Source: JAFKFH01 sp017307375
Lineage (GTDB): Bacteria > Pseudomonadota > Alphaproteobacteria > Ferrovibrionales > Ferrovibrionaceae
Direction: 5' to 3'
Length of the DNA: 64,000 bases
Assembly: GCA_965229335.1 (NCBI GenBank)
Contig: OZ245874.1
Location: forward strand, 5,580,001-5,644,000
The notes beneath the pieces are model-generated. The model ran no database searches. It had not been told where the DNA came from and was given only the letters and a program-made list of their open reading frames with translations. The translations under genes and the position numbers were made by a program. Positions 7,892-18,487 of the stretch are shown piece by piece. Position 1 is the first letter of the stretch, and every line of letters starts with the position of its first letter.

Positions 7892-9493
7892 GTGGTGTGG
7901 CTGTTCGTTGCCATAGCGGCCGTGATCGTGATCGCGGCGGTTATCCTGTTCTTGAACCGGTTTTACCGCAAAGCCACGCGCGACGTGGCGCTGATCCGCA
8001 CCGGTGCGGGCGGTCAGCGGGTGGTGATGGATGGCGGCACGCTTGCCCTGCCGTTCCTGCACCAGATTTCCGAAGTCAACATGAAGACGACGCGGATCGA
8101 GACCGCGCGCGGCGGCGCCAAGGCGCTGATCACCGGCGACCGGCTGCGCGTCGACGTCGAGGTTGAGTTCACCGTCCGCGTGACGCCGACGCCGCAGGGT
8201 GTCGCGACCGCGGCCCAGGCGCTGGGCGGCAAGGCGTTCCGGCCGCAGGACCTGGCCGAGCTGATCGAAGGCCGGCTGATCGACGCGATGCAGGCCGTCG
8301 CCGCCCGCCACACGATGGACGAGTTGCACGAAGGCCGCGGCGCCTATGTGCGCGAAGTCAAGGAACTGGTGGCCGAGAGCTTGGCGCAGAACGGCCTGTC
8401 GCTCGAATCGGTGGCGCTGCGCCGCTTCGACCAGACCCCGTTCGGCGCCGTCGACGAGAACAACGCGTTCAATGCCGTCGGCCTGCGGCGTCTGGCCGAG
8501 GTGATCGCGAACAACAAGAAGCAGCGTGCCGCGATCGAGGCCGATGCCGATGTCGCGGTACGGCAAAGCCAGCTCGATGCGATGAAGCGCGTGATCATCA
8601 TCGAGCAGGAACAGGAACAGGCGCGGCTGAGCCAGCATCGCACCGTCGAGCAGCTGAAGGCCGATGCCCAGGCCCAGATCGCCGAGCAGCAGTCGCTGTC
8701 CCAGGCGCGGGCCGAACAGGCGCGCATCGCCCGCGAGCGCGAGGTCAAGCTGCAGGAAATCGCGCGCGACCAGGAACTGCGCCAGCGCGACCTGCAGGCG
8801 ATCCTGGAGACCGAGTTGAACCGGCGCGACAACGCCATCCGGCTGGCCCAGAAGAAGACCGAGGAAGCCGCCGCCGAGGCGGCCGCCGAACAGGCACGCT
8901 CCTCGGTGGTGCTGGCGATGGAGGCGGTGCAGACCGAGAAGGAAAAGGTCCAGGCCGAACGCGCCCGCGAAATCGCCGCGATCCGTTCGGCCGAGGAAGA
9001 GGCGGTCGAAGCCTCGAAGCTGCGCATCGAGATCGAGACGATCCGCGACAAGGCGCGCGCCGAGGCCGAGGCCGCCGCGGCCAAGGCCGCCGCCGGCCGT
9101 GACGCGATGCTGGCCGAGTCGGAGGGCCGCGCGGCACTGATCGCGGCCGAGAACGCGCTGGCCGACCCGATCATCCGCATGCGGCTGGAGGAGCGGCGGC
9201 TCAAGGCGCTGCCCGAACTGGTCGCCCATCTGGTCAAGCCGGCCGAGAAGATCCAGTCGATCCGCATCAACCAGATTTCCGGCCTCGGTGCCGCGGGCTC
9301 GGTCGGCGGCTCGGCCGACGGCGGTGGTGGTGGTGGTGGCGACAAGCCGCTGGTCAACCAGGCGGTCGACGGCATCCTGGGCATGGCCCTGCAACTGCCC
9401 GCGGTGCAGAAGCTGGGCCAGGAAATCGGCCTCGATATCGGCAGCGGCCTCAGCGGCCTGTCGAAGGCGATCGAGCCGAGGCAGACTACCTAA
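7892..9493 (+). CDS. SPFH/flotillin-like membrane protein (YqiK type)
   Basis: A 533-residue membrane-anchored scaffold protein. Residues about 3-22 form one N-terminal membrane segment, followed by an SPFH (band 7) domain (to about residue 190), a very long Glu/Ala/Arg-rich coiled coil (about 200-420), and a glycine-rich linker before the C-terminus. This is the layout of flotillins and YqiK. Bacterial flotillins form oligomers in membrane microdomains. The start is GTG at 7892 (a second GTG follows at 7895), supported by GGGGGAGG seven bases upstream. A flotillin between an amide sensor and an amide transporter is unusual; a role in organising the transporter is only a guess. Confidence 0.82.
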   Translation: MVWLFVAIAAVIVIAAVILFLNRFYRKATRDVALIRTGAGGQRVVMDGGTLALPFLHQISEVNMKTTRIETARGGAKALITGDRLRVDVEVEFTVRVTPTPQGVATAAQALGGKAFRPQDLAELIEGRLIDAMQAVAARHTMDELHEGRGAYVREVKELVAESLAQNGLSLESVALRRFDQTPFGAVDENNAFNAVGLRRLAEVIANNKKQRAAIEADADVAVRQSQLDAMKRVIIIEQEQEQARLSQHRTVEQLKADAQAQIAEQQSLSQARAEQARIAREREVKLQEIARDQELRQRDLQAILETELNRRDNAIRLAQKKTEEAAAEAAAEQARSSVVLAMEAVQTEKEKVQAERAREIAAIRSAEEEAVEASKLRIEIETIRDKARAEAEAAAAKAAAGRDAMLAESEGRAALIAAENALADPIIRMRLEERRLKALPELVAHLVKPAEKIQSIRINQISGLGAAGSVGGSADGGGGGGGDKPLVNQAVDGILGMALQLPAVQKLGQEIGLDIGSGLSGLSKAIEPRQTT

Positions 9494-9535
9494 GACTTCA
9501 CAGGGCAGCGCAGCACATCAACGAAGGGGAGAGCC

Positions 9536-10765
9536 ATGACGCTCGATCGCAGAACATTCCTCGCCGGTTCGGCCGCCGCATCGATCGCCGCCACCATCGC
9601 CGGGCGGGCGATGGCCCAGGGCGCCACGATCGACGTCGCCTCGATCCATGACCTGTCGGGCATTTTCGATGCCTACGGCAAGCCGATGGAGAAGGCGATG
9701 CAGCTGGCCATCGACGAGATCAACGCCGCCGGCGGGCTGGCCGGCAAGCAGGTCAAGGCGATCACCTACGACACCCAGTCGCAGATCCCGCTCTATACCC
9801 AGTTCGGCCAGCAGGCGGCGCTGAAGGACAAGGTCGCCGTCGTCATGGGCGGCATCCTCTCGGCCTCGCGCGAGGCGATCCGGCCGACGCTGAAGCGCTT
9901 CAACACGCTCTATTTCTACAACACCCAGTACGAGGGTGGCGTCTGCGACCGCAACATCTTCTGCACCGGCGTCGCGCCCTCGCAGTCGGTCGAGGCGCTG
10001 ATCCCCTATGCGATGAGCCGCTGGGGCAAGAAGGTCTACATCCTCGCGGCCGACTACAACTACGGCCAGATCATCTCGAAGTGGGTCCAGCACTACGTCA
10101 AGCTGAACGGCGGCCAGACGCTGCAGGTCGACTTCTTCCCGCTCGACGTGTCCGACTTCGGCGCGACGATCGCCAAGATCCAGGCGGCCAAGCCCGATTT
10201 CGTCGTCTCGGCGCTGGTCGGCGGCGCCCATCTGTCGTTCTATCGCCAGTGGGCGGCGGCCGGCATGAAATCCAAGATCCCGATGGCCTCGACCACGCTG
10301 GGCGCCGGCAACGAGCAGATCGTGCTGACCAAGGACGAAGGCGACGGCATCCTGCTCGCCTACAACTGGTCGGCCGAGATCGACAGCCCCGCCAACAAGA
10401 AGTTCCTGGCCGCCTGGGGCAAGAAGTTCGGCGCCGACAGCGTCAAGGAAATCCATGAACTGGCGGTGGCGACCTACCAGGGCATGATGCTGTGGGCGGC
10501 GGCCGTCAAGAAGGCCGGCACGCCCGACCGGATGAAGGTGATCGAGGCGCTGGAGACCGGGATTTCGATCGAAGGGCCGGGCGGCAAGATCACCGTCGAT
10601 CCCAAGACCCATCACTGCACGCTCGACGTCGTGGTGATCGAGGTCAAGGACCAGAAGATGACGGTCGTCAAGCAGATCCCGCAGGTGCCGCCGCTCGATA
10701 CCCAGGCGGTCTGCGACCTGAAGGCCAACCCGAACTCCAACATCCAGTACGAGATCAAGATCTGA
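9536..10765 (+). CDS. Amide/urea-type ABC transporter substrate-binding protein (FmdD/UrtA-like), Tat signal
   Basis: A 409-residue binding protein of the branched-chain amino acid/urea/short-chain amide group (Peripla_BP_6). The N-terminus has a twin-arginine-like signal (DRRTFLAGSAA) with cleavage near AMA-QG, suggesting folded export by Tat. The mature part shows LSGIFDAYGKPMEKAMQLA, NTQYEGG and AADYNYGQ, typical of UrtA/FmdD proteins. AAGGGGAG precedes the ATG. It heads the five transport genes. The neighbouring AmiC-like and amidase genes point to amides rather than amino acids or urea. Confidence 0.85.
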   Translation: MTLDRRTFLAGSAAASIAATIAGRAMAQGATIDVASIHDLSGIFDAYGKPMEKAMQLAIDEINAAGGLAGKQVKAITYDTQSQIPLYTQFGQQAALKDKVAVVMGGILSASREAIRPTLKRFNTLYFYNTQYEGGVCDRNIFCTGVAPSQSVEALIPYAMSRWGKKVYILAADYNYGQIISKWVQHYVKLNGGQTLQVDFFPLDVSDFGATIAKIQAAKPDFVVSALVGGAHLSFYRQWAAAGMKSKIPMASTTLGAGNEQIVLTKDEGDGILLAYNWSAEIDSPANKKFLAAWGKKFGADSVKEIHELAVATYQGMMLWAAAVKKAGTPDRMKVIEALETGISIEGPGGKITVDPKTHHCTLDVVVIEVKDQKMTVVKQIPQVPPLDTQAVCDLKANPNSNIQYEIKI

Positions 10766-10799
10766 CCCGAACGGCGTCGAGGGGGAGGCAGTCCGCGTC

Positions 10800-11666
10800 A
10801 TGGATTTCGCGGTAGTCGTCATAGTCGAGATCCTTTACGCGGTGGCGAGCCTGGCATTGATTGCCGCCGGGCTCGCCGTGGTGTTCGGGATGATGCGGGT
10901 GATCAACCTCGCCCACGGCGAATTCCTGATGCTGGGCGGCTATACCGCCATCGTCTCGGTCAAGGCCGGCATCAACATCTACGTCGCCATGCTGGTGGTG
11001 GCGCCGATCGTCGTCGGCGCCATCGGCCTGATCGTCGAACGGCTGGTCATCCGCTTCCTCTACGGCCGCATGCTCGACACGATGCTGGCGACCTGGGGGC
11101 TCAGCCTGCTGCTGACCGGCCTGGTCACCATGATCTTCGGCAATACCACCACCGGCATCTCCACCCCGATCGCCGGCTATCGCGTCGGGGCCTACCAGCT
11201 GTCGGGCTACAACCTGTTCATCATCGCCGCCGGCTTCCTGGTGATGGCGGGCATCCTGCTGGCGCTGCGCTATACCCGCGCCGGGCTGATCGCGCGGGGC
11301 GCGATGCAGTCGGCCGACATGGCCTCGGGGCTCGGCCACAACCCCCAGCGCATCTACATGATCACCTTCACCGTCGGCGCCGCGCTGTCCGGCCTGGCCG
11401 GCGGCATCCTGGCGCCGCTGACCGGGCTGACGCCGACCACCGGCGGCCTCTACGTCGCCAAGGCCTTCATCACCGTCATCTCAGGCGGTGCGGCCGTCGT
11501 CGCCGGCACGCTGTCCTCGGCGACGCTGTTCGGCACCATCACCCAGGCCGTCACCCTGTCGTCGACGCCGGTCTGGGGCGACGTCGCCATGCTGGTCGCC
11601 GCCGTCATCCTGCTGCGCCTGCTGCCGCAAGGCATCACCGGCCGGTTCTTCTCGCGCCAGGTGTGA
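10800..11666 (+). CDS. Amide/urea-type ABC transporter permease (LivH/UrtB family)
   Basis: A 288-residue inner-membrane permease of the LivH/UrtB family. It has the conserved start region GMMRVINLAHGEFLMLGGY and the late cytoplasmic loop with VAKAFITVISGGAAVVAGT. About eight hydrophobic segments are visible. GGGGGAGG (10781-10788) lies before the ATG at 10800. It pairs with the LivM-type permease encoded immediately downstream. Confidence 0.9.
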   Translation: MDFAVVVIVEILYAVASLALIAAGLAVVFGMMRVINLAHGEFLMLGGYTAIVSVKAGINIYVAMLVVAPIVVGAIGLIVERLVIRFLYGRMLDTMLATWGLSLLLTGLVTMIFGNTTTGISTPIAGYRVGAYQLSGYNLFIIAAGFLVMAGILLALRYTRAGLIARGAMQSADMASGLGHNPQRIYMITFTVGAALSGLAGGILAPLTGLTPTTGGLYVAKAFITVISGGAAVVAGTLSSATLFGTITQAVTLSSTPVWGDVAMLVAAVILLRLLPQGITGRFFSRQV

Positions 11667-11670
11667 TGCC

Positions 11671-12663
11671 GTGACGTCAGGTCTTTCCGAACGCAACCGT
11701 CATCTGCTCGTGCTGGCCATCGGGCTCGTCCTTCTGTTCGGCCTGCCCTGGGTGGTCGACGTCGTCACCCTGCTCGAACTGACGATTTATATCGTCTACG
11801 CGCTGTTCGCCCTCAGCCTCGGCTTCATCTGGGGCCATGGCGGCATCCTCTGCTTCGGCCAGGCCGCCTTCTTCGGACTGGGCGCCTATACCTACGCCGT
11901 CGCCGCGATCAACGTGGGGGAATCGAGCGGGCCGTTCCTGCTGGCGATCCTGCTGCCCGCGGCCTTCGCCGCCCTGCTCGGCGCGATGATGTTCTACGGC
12001 CGGCTGTCGGACGTCTATCTCGGGGTGATCACGCTGGTGGTCGCGCTGATCCTGTTCAAGTTCGTCAATTCGACCGCCAACGAAACCTATGTCATCGGCG
12101 ACGCCCGCCTTGGCGGCTTCAACGGCATTCCCGGCTTCCCCACGCTGAACTGGCCGGGCGATGCCGGCTCGCCGCTGATGCCCGACGAGATGTTCTACCT
12201 GGCCATGGGCTTGCTGATCGCAGTCTATTTCGGCCTGCATGGCCTCTTGCGCAGCCGCTTCGGCCGCATCGTCGTGGCGATCCGCGAGAACGAGACGCGG
12301 GCCGAACTGCTCGGCTACGACGTACGCCTCTACAAGACCGCGGTCTTCGCCATCGGCGGGGGGATCGCCGGGCTGGCCGGGGTGCTGTTCGCCAACTGGG
12401 GCAATTTCGTCAGCCCGGGCGTCTTCGGCCTGGCCCAGTCGGCCACCGCGATCATCTGGGTGATCGTCGGCGGGCTGGGCACGCTGATCGGCCCGATCGT
12501 CGGCGCCGTGCTGATCCAGTTCCTGACCACGCTGCTGGGCCAGCAATCGGTCGTCAACAATGCCTTCGTGCTGGGCGCGATCCTGGTGCTGGTCGTGCTG
12601 CTGCTGCCCAAGGGCCTGATGCCGACGCTGGGCCAGCTGCTGTCGCGCGGGCGCCGCAAATGA
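11671..12663 (+). CDS. Amide/urea-type ABC transporter permease (LivM/UrtC family)
   Basis: A 330-residue LivM/UrtC-type permease with about ten hydrophobic segments. Family motifs are GHGGILCFGQAAFFGLGAY near the start, RIVVAIRENETRAELLGYD in the cytoplasmic loop and WVIVGGLGTLIGPIVGA late. No ATG fits the N-terminus; the GTG at 11671, four bases after the previous stop, is the natural start. The stop overlaps the ATG of the next ATPase gene (ATGA), so translation is likely coupled. Confidence 0.9.
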   Translation: MTSGLSERNRHLLVLAIGLVLLFGLPWVVDVVTLLELTIYIVYALFALSLGFIWGHGGILCFGQAAFFGLGAYTYAVAAINVGESSGPFLLAILLPAAFAALLGAMMFYGRLSDVYLGVITLVVALILFKFVNSTANETYVIGDARLGGFNGIPGFPTLNWPGDAGSPLMPDEMFYLAMGLLIAVYFGLHGLLRSRFGRIVVAIRENETRAELLGYDVRLYKTAVFAIGGGIAGLAGVLFANWGNFVSPGVFGLAQSATAIIWVIVGGLGTLIGPIVGAVLIQFLTTLLGQQSVVNNAFVLGAILVLVVLLLPKGLMPTLGQLLSRGRRK

Positions 12664-13379
12664 GCGCGCGCGGCGAGGTGGTGCTGGAAACCCGCGCGCT
12701 GACCATGCGCTTCGGCGGTGTCGTCGCGGTCGACCGCGTCGACTTCACCCTGCGCGACGGCGAATTGCGCTGCCTGATCGGGCCGAACGGCGCGGGCAAG
12801 TCGACATTCTTCAAATGCCTGACCGGCCAGCTCAAGCCCAGCGCGGGCGAGGTGCTGGTGCGCGAGCGCCGGATGACCGGGGCCGAGCCCTGCCAGATGG
12901 CCCAGGCCGGCATCGGCGTCAAGACCCAGACGCCCAGCGTGTTCAACGGCCTCAGCGTGCGCGAGAACATGTTCCTGGCGCTGGCCCGCCACCATGCCGG
13001 GCGCGCCGCCGAGGCCCGGACCGACGAGGCGCTGGAACGCTACGCCCTGGCCGATCTGCGCGACCGCAAGGTCGGCGAGCTGGCCCACGGCCAGCGCCAG
13101 CGGGTCGAGATCGCGATGGTGGTCGCCGCCGAACCCTGGCTGGTCCTGCTCGACGAGCCGGCGGCCGGCATGACCCACGAGGAGGTCGACGCGCTGGCCG
13201 CGCTGATCCGCGACATCAACCGGCGGAGTACCATGATCATCGTCGAACACGACATGCAGTTCATCCGGATGATCGGCGATCGCGTCACCGTCTTCCACCA
13301 GGGCGCCGTGCTGATCGAGGATCATGTCGACACCGTGCTGGACGATGCGCGCGTCCGCGAAGTCTATCTGGGTTCCTGA
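12660..13379 (+). CDS. Amide/urea-type ABC transporter ATP-binding protein (LivG/UrtD family)
   Basis: A 239-residue ABC ATPase of the LivG/UrtD type. Walker A is GPNGAGKST (about residues 41-49). The signature region is ELAHGQRQRVEIAM, a degenerate version common in UrtD, and Walker B is LVLLDEPAAGM. The C-terminal part contains the switch histidine in VEHDM. It starts inside the previous stop codon and ends one base before the next gene. Confidence 0.9.
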   Translation: MSARGEVVLETRALTMRFGGVVAVDRVDFTLRDGELRCLIGPNGAGKSTFFKCLTGQLKPSAGEVLVRERRMTGAEPCQMAQAGIGVKTQTPSVFNGLSVRENMFLALARHHAGRAAEARTDEALERYALADLRDRKVGELAHGQRQRVEIAMVVAAEPWLVLLDEPAAGMTHEEVDALAALIRDINRRSTMIIVEHDMQFIRMIGDRVTVFHQGAVLIEDHVDTVLDDARVREVYLGS

Positions 13380-13380
13380 G

Positions 13381-15828
13381 ATGAGCGGCGATCGTCCCCT
13401 GCTGACCGTCGAGGGCCTGGCCGCCGGCTACGGCAAGATCCCGATCCTGCACGACCTGTCGTTCACCGTCGCCAAGGGCGAGACCGTCGGCATCCTCGGC
13501 CATAACGGCATGGGCAAGTCGACGCTGCTGAAGACGCTGATGGGCTATATCCGCCCCTCGGCCGGCCGCGTCGCCTTCGACGGCGTCGATCTCAGCCCCC
13601 TGAAGCCGCACGAGCGCAACCGGCTCGGCCTCGGCTACGTGCCGCAGGGCCGCGGCATCTTTCCCAATCTCAGCGTCGCCGACAACCTGCGCATGGGGCT
13701 GGCGCGCGAGGAAGCCGGCCGCCTCGACCAGATCGTCAAGGAATTCCCGCGGCTGCAACGATTGCTCGACCGCCGCGGCGGCGCGCTGTCGGGCGGCGAG
13801 CAGCAGTTGCTGGCCCTGGCCCGCTGCCTGATCGGCGAACCCAAGCTGGCCCTGCTCGACGAGCCGACCGAGGGCATCCAGCCGTCGATCATCAAGGAGA
13901 TGGCGGTCCTGCTGAAAGGCCTGGTCGCCGCCCGCGGCCTGACGGTGGTGCTGGTCGAACAGAACCTCGACTTCATCACCCAGCTTTCCGACCGCGTGCT
14001 GATCCTGCAGAAGGGCCGCATCGTCGGCGAGGTCGCCGCCGCCGACATGAAGAGTGCCGCGATCATCGACGAATTCGTCGGCTTCGGCGCCTCGCGCCGC
14101 GCCGCCGGCGGGGGCAGCAGCGCACGGCCGGCAGCGGCGGTGCCCGGGTTCGCGGTGCCGGCGGCAAGCCCCGTCCGCATGCGTCCGGCGCCGGCGCCGA
14201 TGATGGCCCAGCTTGGCCCGGCCCCCGGCTCGGCCCCGATCGCCACCCATCAGCCGGCCGCCCGCGCGGCCGGCCACCAGCCTCAGCCTTTGGCCAATTC
14301 CAGGGTTCCCTACATGACCGTCAAGCGTGCCACCGAAAGCCAGATGCGCGACATCGTCGAAGGTTTCGGCATGTCGATGTCGGACGAGCGCCTGCGCGAG
14401 TTCCTCACGCTGATGGAAGGCACTTTCCAGGCCTATGACGTCGTCGACGCGATGCCGGATTTCCTGCCGCCGGTCGACTATCCGCGCACCCCGGGCTATC
14501 GCCCGTCGGCGGCCGAGAACCCGATGAACGCCTGGTACGTCAAGTCGGAGGTGCGCGGCGCGCCGCGCGGGCCGCTGGCCGGCCGCAAGGTCGTGCTGAA
14601 GGACAATGTCTGCCTGGCCGGCGTGCCGATGATGAACGGCGCCTCGACCCTGGAAGGCTACGTCCCCGATGTCGACGCCACCGTCGTCACCCGCATCCTC
14701 GACGCCGGCGGCACCATCGTCGGCAAGGCCCATTGCGAATATTTCTGCCTGTCCGGCGGCAGCCACACCAACGCCACCGGTCCGGTGCACAATCCGTGGA
14801 AGATGGGCTACATCGCCGGCGGCTCGTCGTCGGGCTGCGGCGCGCTGGTCGGCGCCGGCGAGGTCGAGCTGGCGATCGGCGGCGACCAGGGCGGGTCGAT
14901 CCGGATGCCCGCCTCGTTCTGCGGCGCCTACGGCATGAAGCCGACCCACGGCCTGGTCCCCTATACCGGCATCATGCCGATCGAGATCACGATCGACCAT
15001 GCCGGGCCGATCACCACGACGGTGGCGGGCAACGCGCTGCTGCTCGAGGTCATCGCCGGCGAGGACGGCCTCGACCCCCGGCAATACGCCCCGCGCGTCG
15101 ACAAGTACACCGCGGCGCTGGGCCGCGGCGTGCGCGGCCTCAAGATCGGCATCGTGCGCGAAGGTTTCGGCCTGGCCAATTCCGAGGCCGATGTCGATGC
15201 CAAGGTGCGGGCCGCCGCCAACCGCTTCCGCGAGCTGGGCGCCGAAGTCGCCGAGATCTCGGTGCCGATGCATGCGCATGGCCTGGCGATCTGGACGCCG
15301 ATCGCGCTGGAAGGCCTGACCGACCTGATGATGAAGGGCAACGGTTTCGGCACCAACTGGAAGGGCCTCTACGTCACCAGCCTGCTGGACGCGCATTCCG
15401 CCTGGCGCGCGCGGTCGGACGAGCTGTCGGACTCGCTGAAGATCTCGATGTTTGCCGGCGAGTATTTCCAGAAGCACTATCGCGGCCACTACTACGCCAA
15501 GGCGCAGAACCTGGCCCGTCAGCTGCGGCTCGCCTACGATGCCGCGCTCGATTCCTGCGATCTCCTGCTGATGCCGACGATGCCGATCAAGGCCCAGCGC
15601 ATCCCCGCCCCCGGCGCCCCGCTGGCCGAGGTGCTGCAGCGCGCCTTCGAGATGATCGGCAATACCGCCCCCTTCGACATCACCGGCCACCCGGCGATGA
15701 CCGTACCCTGCGGCCTGTCGGAAGGTCTGCCGATCGGGATGATGCTGATCGGCCGGCATTGGCGCGAGGCGCTGGTCTACCAGGCTGCCCATGCCTTCGA
15801 GCAGCTGGAAGACTGGCGCAACATGTAG
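13381..15828 (+). CDS. Fused ABC transporter ATPase (LivF/UrtE type) and amidase-signature amidase
   Basis: One uninterrupted 815-codon frame joins two enzymes. Residues 1-235 are a complete LivF/UrtE ATPase: Walker A GHNGMGKST at 40-48, signature LSGGEQQLLALAR from 136, Walker B LALLDEPTEG. Residues about 236-311 are an Ala/Pro/Gly linker. Residues 312-815 are an amidase-signature enzyme resembling the amidases found beside nitrile hydratases (ENPMNAWYV, GVPMMNGAS, ATVVTRIL, FDITGHPAMTVP). Its Ser-Ser-Lys triad is K407, the serines at 482-484 and S506 in GGSIR. An internal ATG at 14314 could start a separate amidase, but it has only a weak AGGG upstream. The product would hydrolyse an amide to acid and ammonia at the importer's cytoplasmic face. 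Confidence 0.85.
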   Translation: MSGDRPLLTVEGLAAGYGKIPILHDLSFTVAKGETVGILGHNGMGKSTLLKTLMGYIRPSAGRVAFDGVDLSPLKPHERNRLGLGYVPQGRGIFPNLSVADNLRMGLAREEAGRLDQIVKEFPRLQRLLDRRGGALSGGEQQLLALARCLIGEPKLALLDEPTEGIQPSIIKEMAVLLKGLVAARGLTVVLVEQNLDFITQLSDRVLILQKGRIVGEVAAADMKSAAIIDEFVGFGASRRAAGGGSSARPAAAVPGFAVPAASPVRMRPAPAPMMAQLGPAPGSAPIATHQPAARAAGHQPQPLANSRVPYMTVKRATESQMRDIVEGFGMSMSDERLREFLTLMEGTFQAYDVVDAMPDFLPPVDYPRTPGYRPSAAENPMNAWYVKSEVRGAPRGPLAGRKVVLKDNVCLAGVPMMNGASTLEGYVPDVDATVVTRILDAGGTIVGKAHCEYFCLSGGSHTNATGPVHNPWKMGYIAGGSSSGCGALVGAGEVELAIGGDQGGSIRMPASFCGAYGMKPTHGLVPYTGIMPIEITIDHAGPITTTVAGNALLLEVIAGEDGLDPRQYAPRVDKYTAALGRGVRGLKIGIVREGFGLANSEADVDAKVRAAANRFRELGAEVAEISVPMHAHGLAIWTPIALEGLTDLMMKGNGFGTNWKGLYVTSLLDAHSAWRARSDELSDSLKISMFAGEYFQKHYRGHYYAKAQNLARQLRLAYDAALDSCDLLLMPTMPIKAQRIPAPGAPLAEVLQRAFEMIGNTAPFDITGHPAMTVPCGLSEGLPIGMMLIGRHWREALVYQAAHAFEQLEDWRNM

Positions 15829-15876
15829 CGCCGCGCTAGGGTCCCAATAAATCATAATTTCCTCGGGAGGGAAGCC

Positions 15877-17571
<1,695 letters not shown>

Positions 17572-17641
17572 CCGACGGGGCTTGCGCCGGCCGCCGCGTT
17601 GTGCTCGCCTCGGGAAAACAGATCCACGAGGAGGAAATCCC

Positions 17642-18412
17642 ATGGCCCAGGCCAACCGTCTTGCCGCCCATAACCGCAGCGTCAGCGACGCGGAGTGGCA
17701 GACCCGCGTCGATCTCGCCGCCTGCTACCGGCTGGTGGCGCTGTATGGCTGGGACGACCTGATCTACACCCACATCTCGGCCCGCGTGCCCGATGCCGAC
17801 AACCAGTTCCTGGTCAACCGCTACGGCCTGATGTTCGAGGAGATGACGGCATCGAGCCTGGTCAAGGTCGACCTGGCCGGCCGCGTCATCGACGACGAGC
17901 CCGATGCGATCAACCCCGCCGGCTTCACCATTCATTCGGCGGTGCACGAGGCGCGCCACGACGCCGCCTGCGTGATCCACCTGCACACCGCCGCCGGCGT
18001 CGCCGTCTCGGCGCAGGAGGACGGCCTGCTGCCGATCTCGCAGACCTCGCTGTTCCCGCTGGTCTCGCTCGCCTATCACGACTACGAGGGCCTGGCGCTG
18101 AACCCCGAGGAGAAGCGGCGGCTGGTCGACGATCTCGGCCGCAGCAACGCGATGCTGCTGCGCAACCACGGCACGCTCGCCTGCGGCCGCACCATCGCCG
18201 ACGCCTTCCAGGCGATCTACACGCTGGAACGCGCCTGCCAGGTCCAGATCATGGCCCAGGCGGGCGGCGGCAGGCTTCGCCTGGTCAACCGCAAGATCAT
18301 CGACAACATCCCGGCCCAGGCCCGCGAAGTGACCCATGGCAAGGGCGGCAACCTCGCCTGGCCGGCCCTGCTGCGCAAGCTCGACCGGGTCAATCCGGGG
18401 TATCGGGACTGA
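17642..18412 (+). CDS. Class II aldolase/adducin-family protein
   Basis: A 256-residue protein of the zinc-dependent class II aldolase/adducin fold (fuculose-phosphate aldolase-like). Putative zinc ligands are the two histidines of IHLHTAAG and the later histidine of RNHGTL. The stretch YTHISARVP near the start is typical. The family includes aldolases, epimerases and decarboxylases, and the substrate cannot be assigned. The start at 17642 is supported by GAGGAGGAAA just upstream; an earlier in-frame ATG at 17582 is rejected. It is 70 bases after the CoA ligase and could share its transcript. Confidence 0.85.
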   Translation: MAQANRLAAHNRSVSDAEWQTRVDLAACYRLVALYGWDDLIYTHISARVPDADNQFLVNRYGLMFEEMTASSLVKVDLAGRVIDDEPDAINPAGFTIHSAVHEARHDAACVIHLHTAAGVAVSAQEDGLLPISQTSLFPLVSLAYHDYEGLALNPEEKRRLVDDLGRSNAMLLRNHGTLACGRTIADAFQAIYTLERACQVQIMAQAGGGRLRLVNRKIIDNIPAQAREVTHGKGGNLAWPALLRKLDRVNPGYRD

Positions 18413-18419
18413 TCGAAAC

Positions 18420-18472
18420 GGGTGACGTGACGCCTGGAACGTGTCAATAACCAGGGAAATGCAGCGTCACCC
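18420..18472. repeat. Inverted repeat GGGTGACG/CGTCACCC
   Basis: GGGTGACG at 18420-18427 and its exact complement CGTCACCC at 18465-18472 flank a 37-base loop between the aldolase-family gene and the FkbM gene. There is no T-run, so it is not a standard terminator. It may be an operator or an RNA hairpin. Confidence 0.4.
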
Positions 18473-18487
18473 CACGGTCACCTGACA

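Noticed and set aside
9320..9340. GGT repeat in the SPFH gene as a phase-variable tract
   Set aside because: It repeats in units of three, so slippage would add or remove glycine and not switch the frame.
6659..9394. Open frame of 911 codons on the reverse strand
   Set aside because: It is antisense to the AmiC-like and SPFH genes, which have clear motifs and ribosome sites. The composition is typical of a shadow frame.
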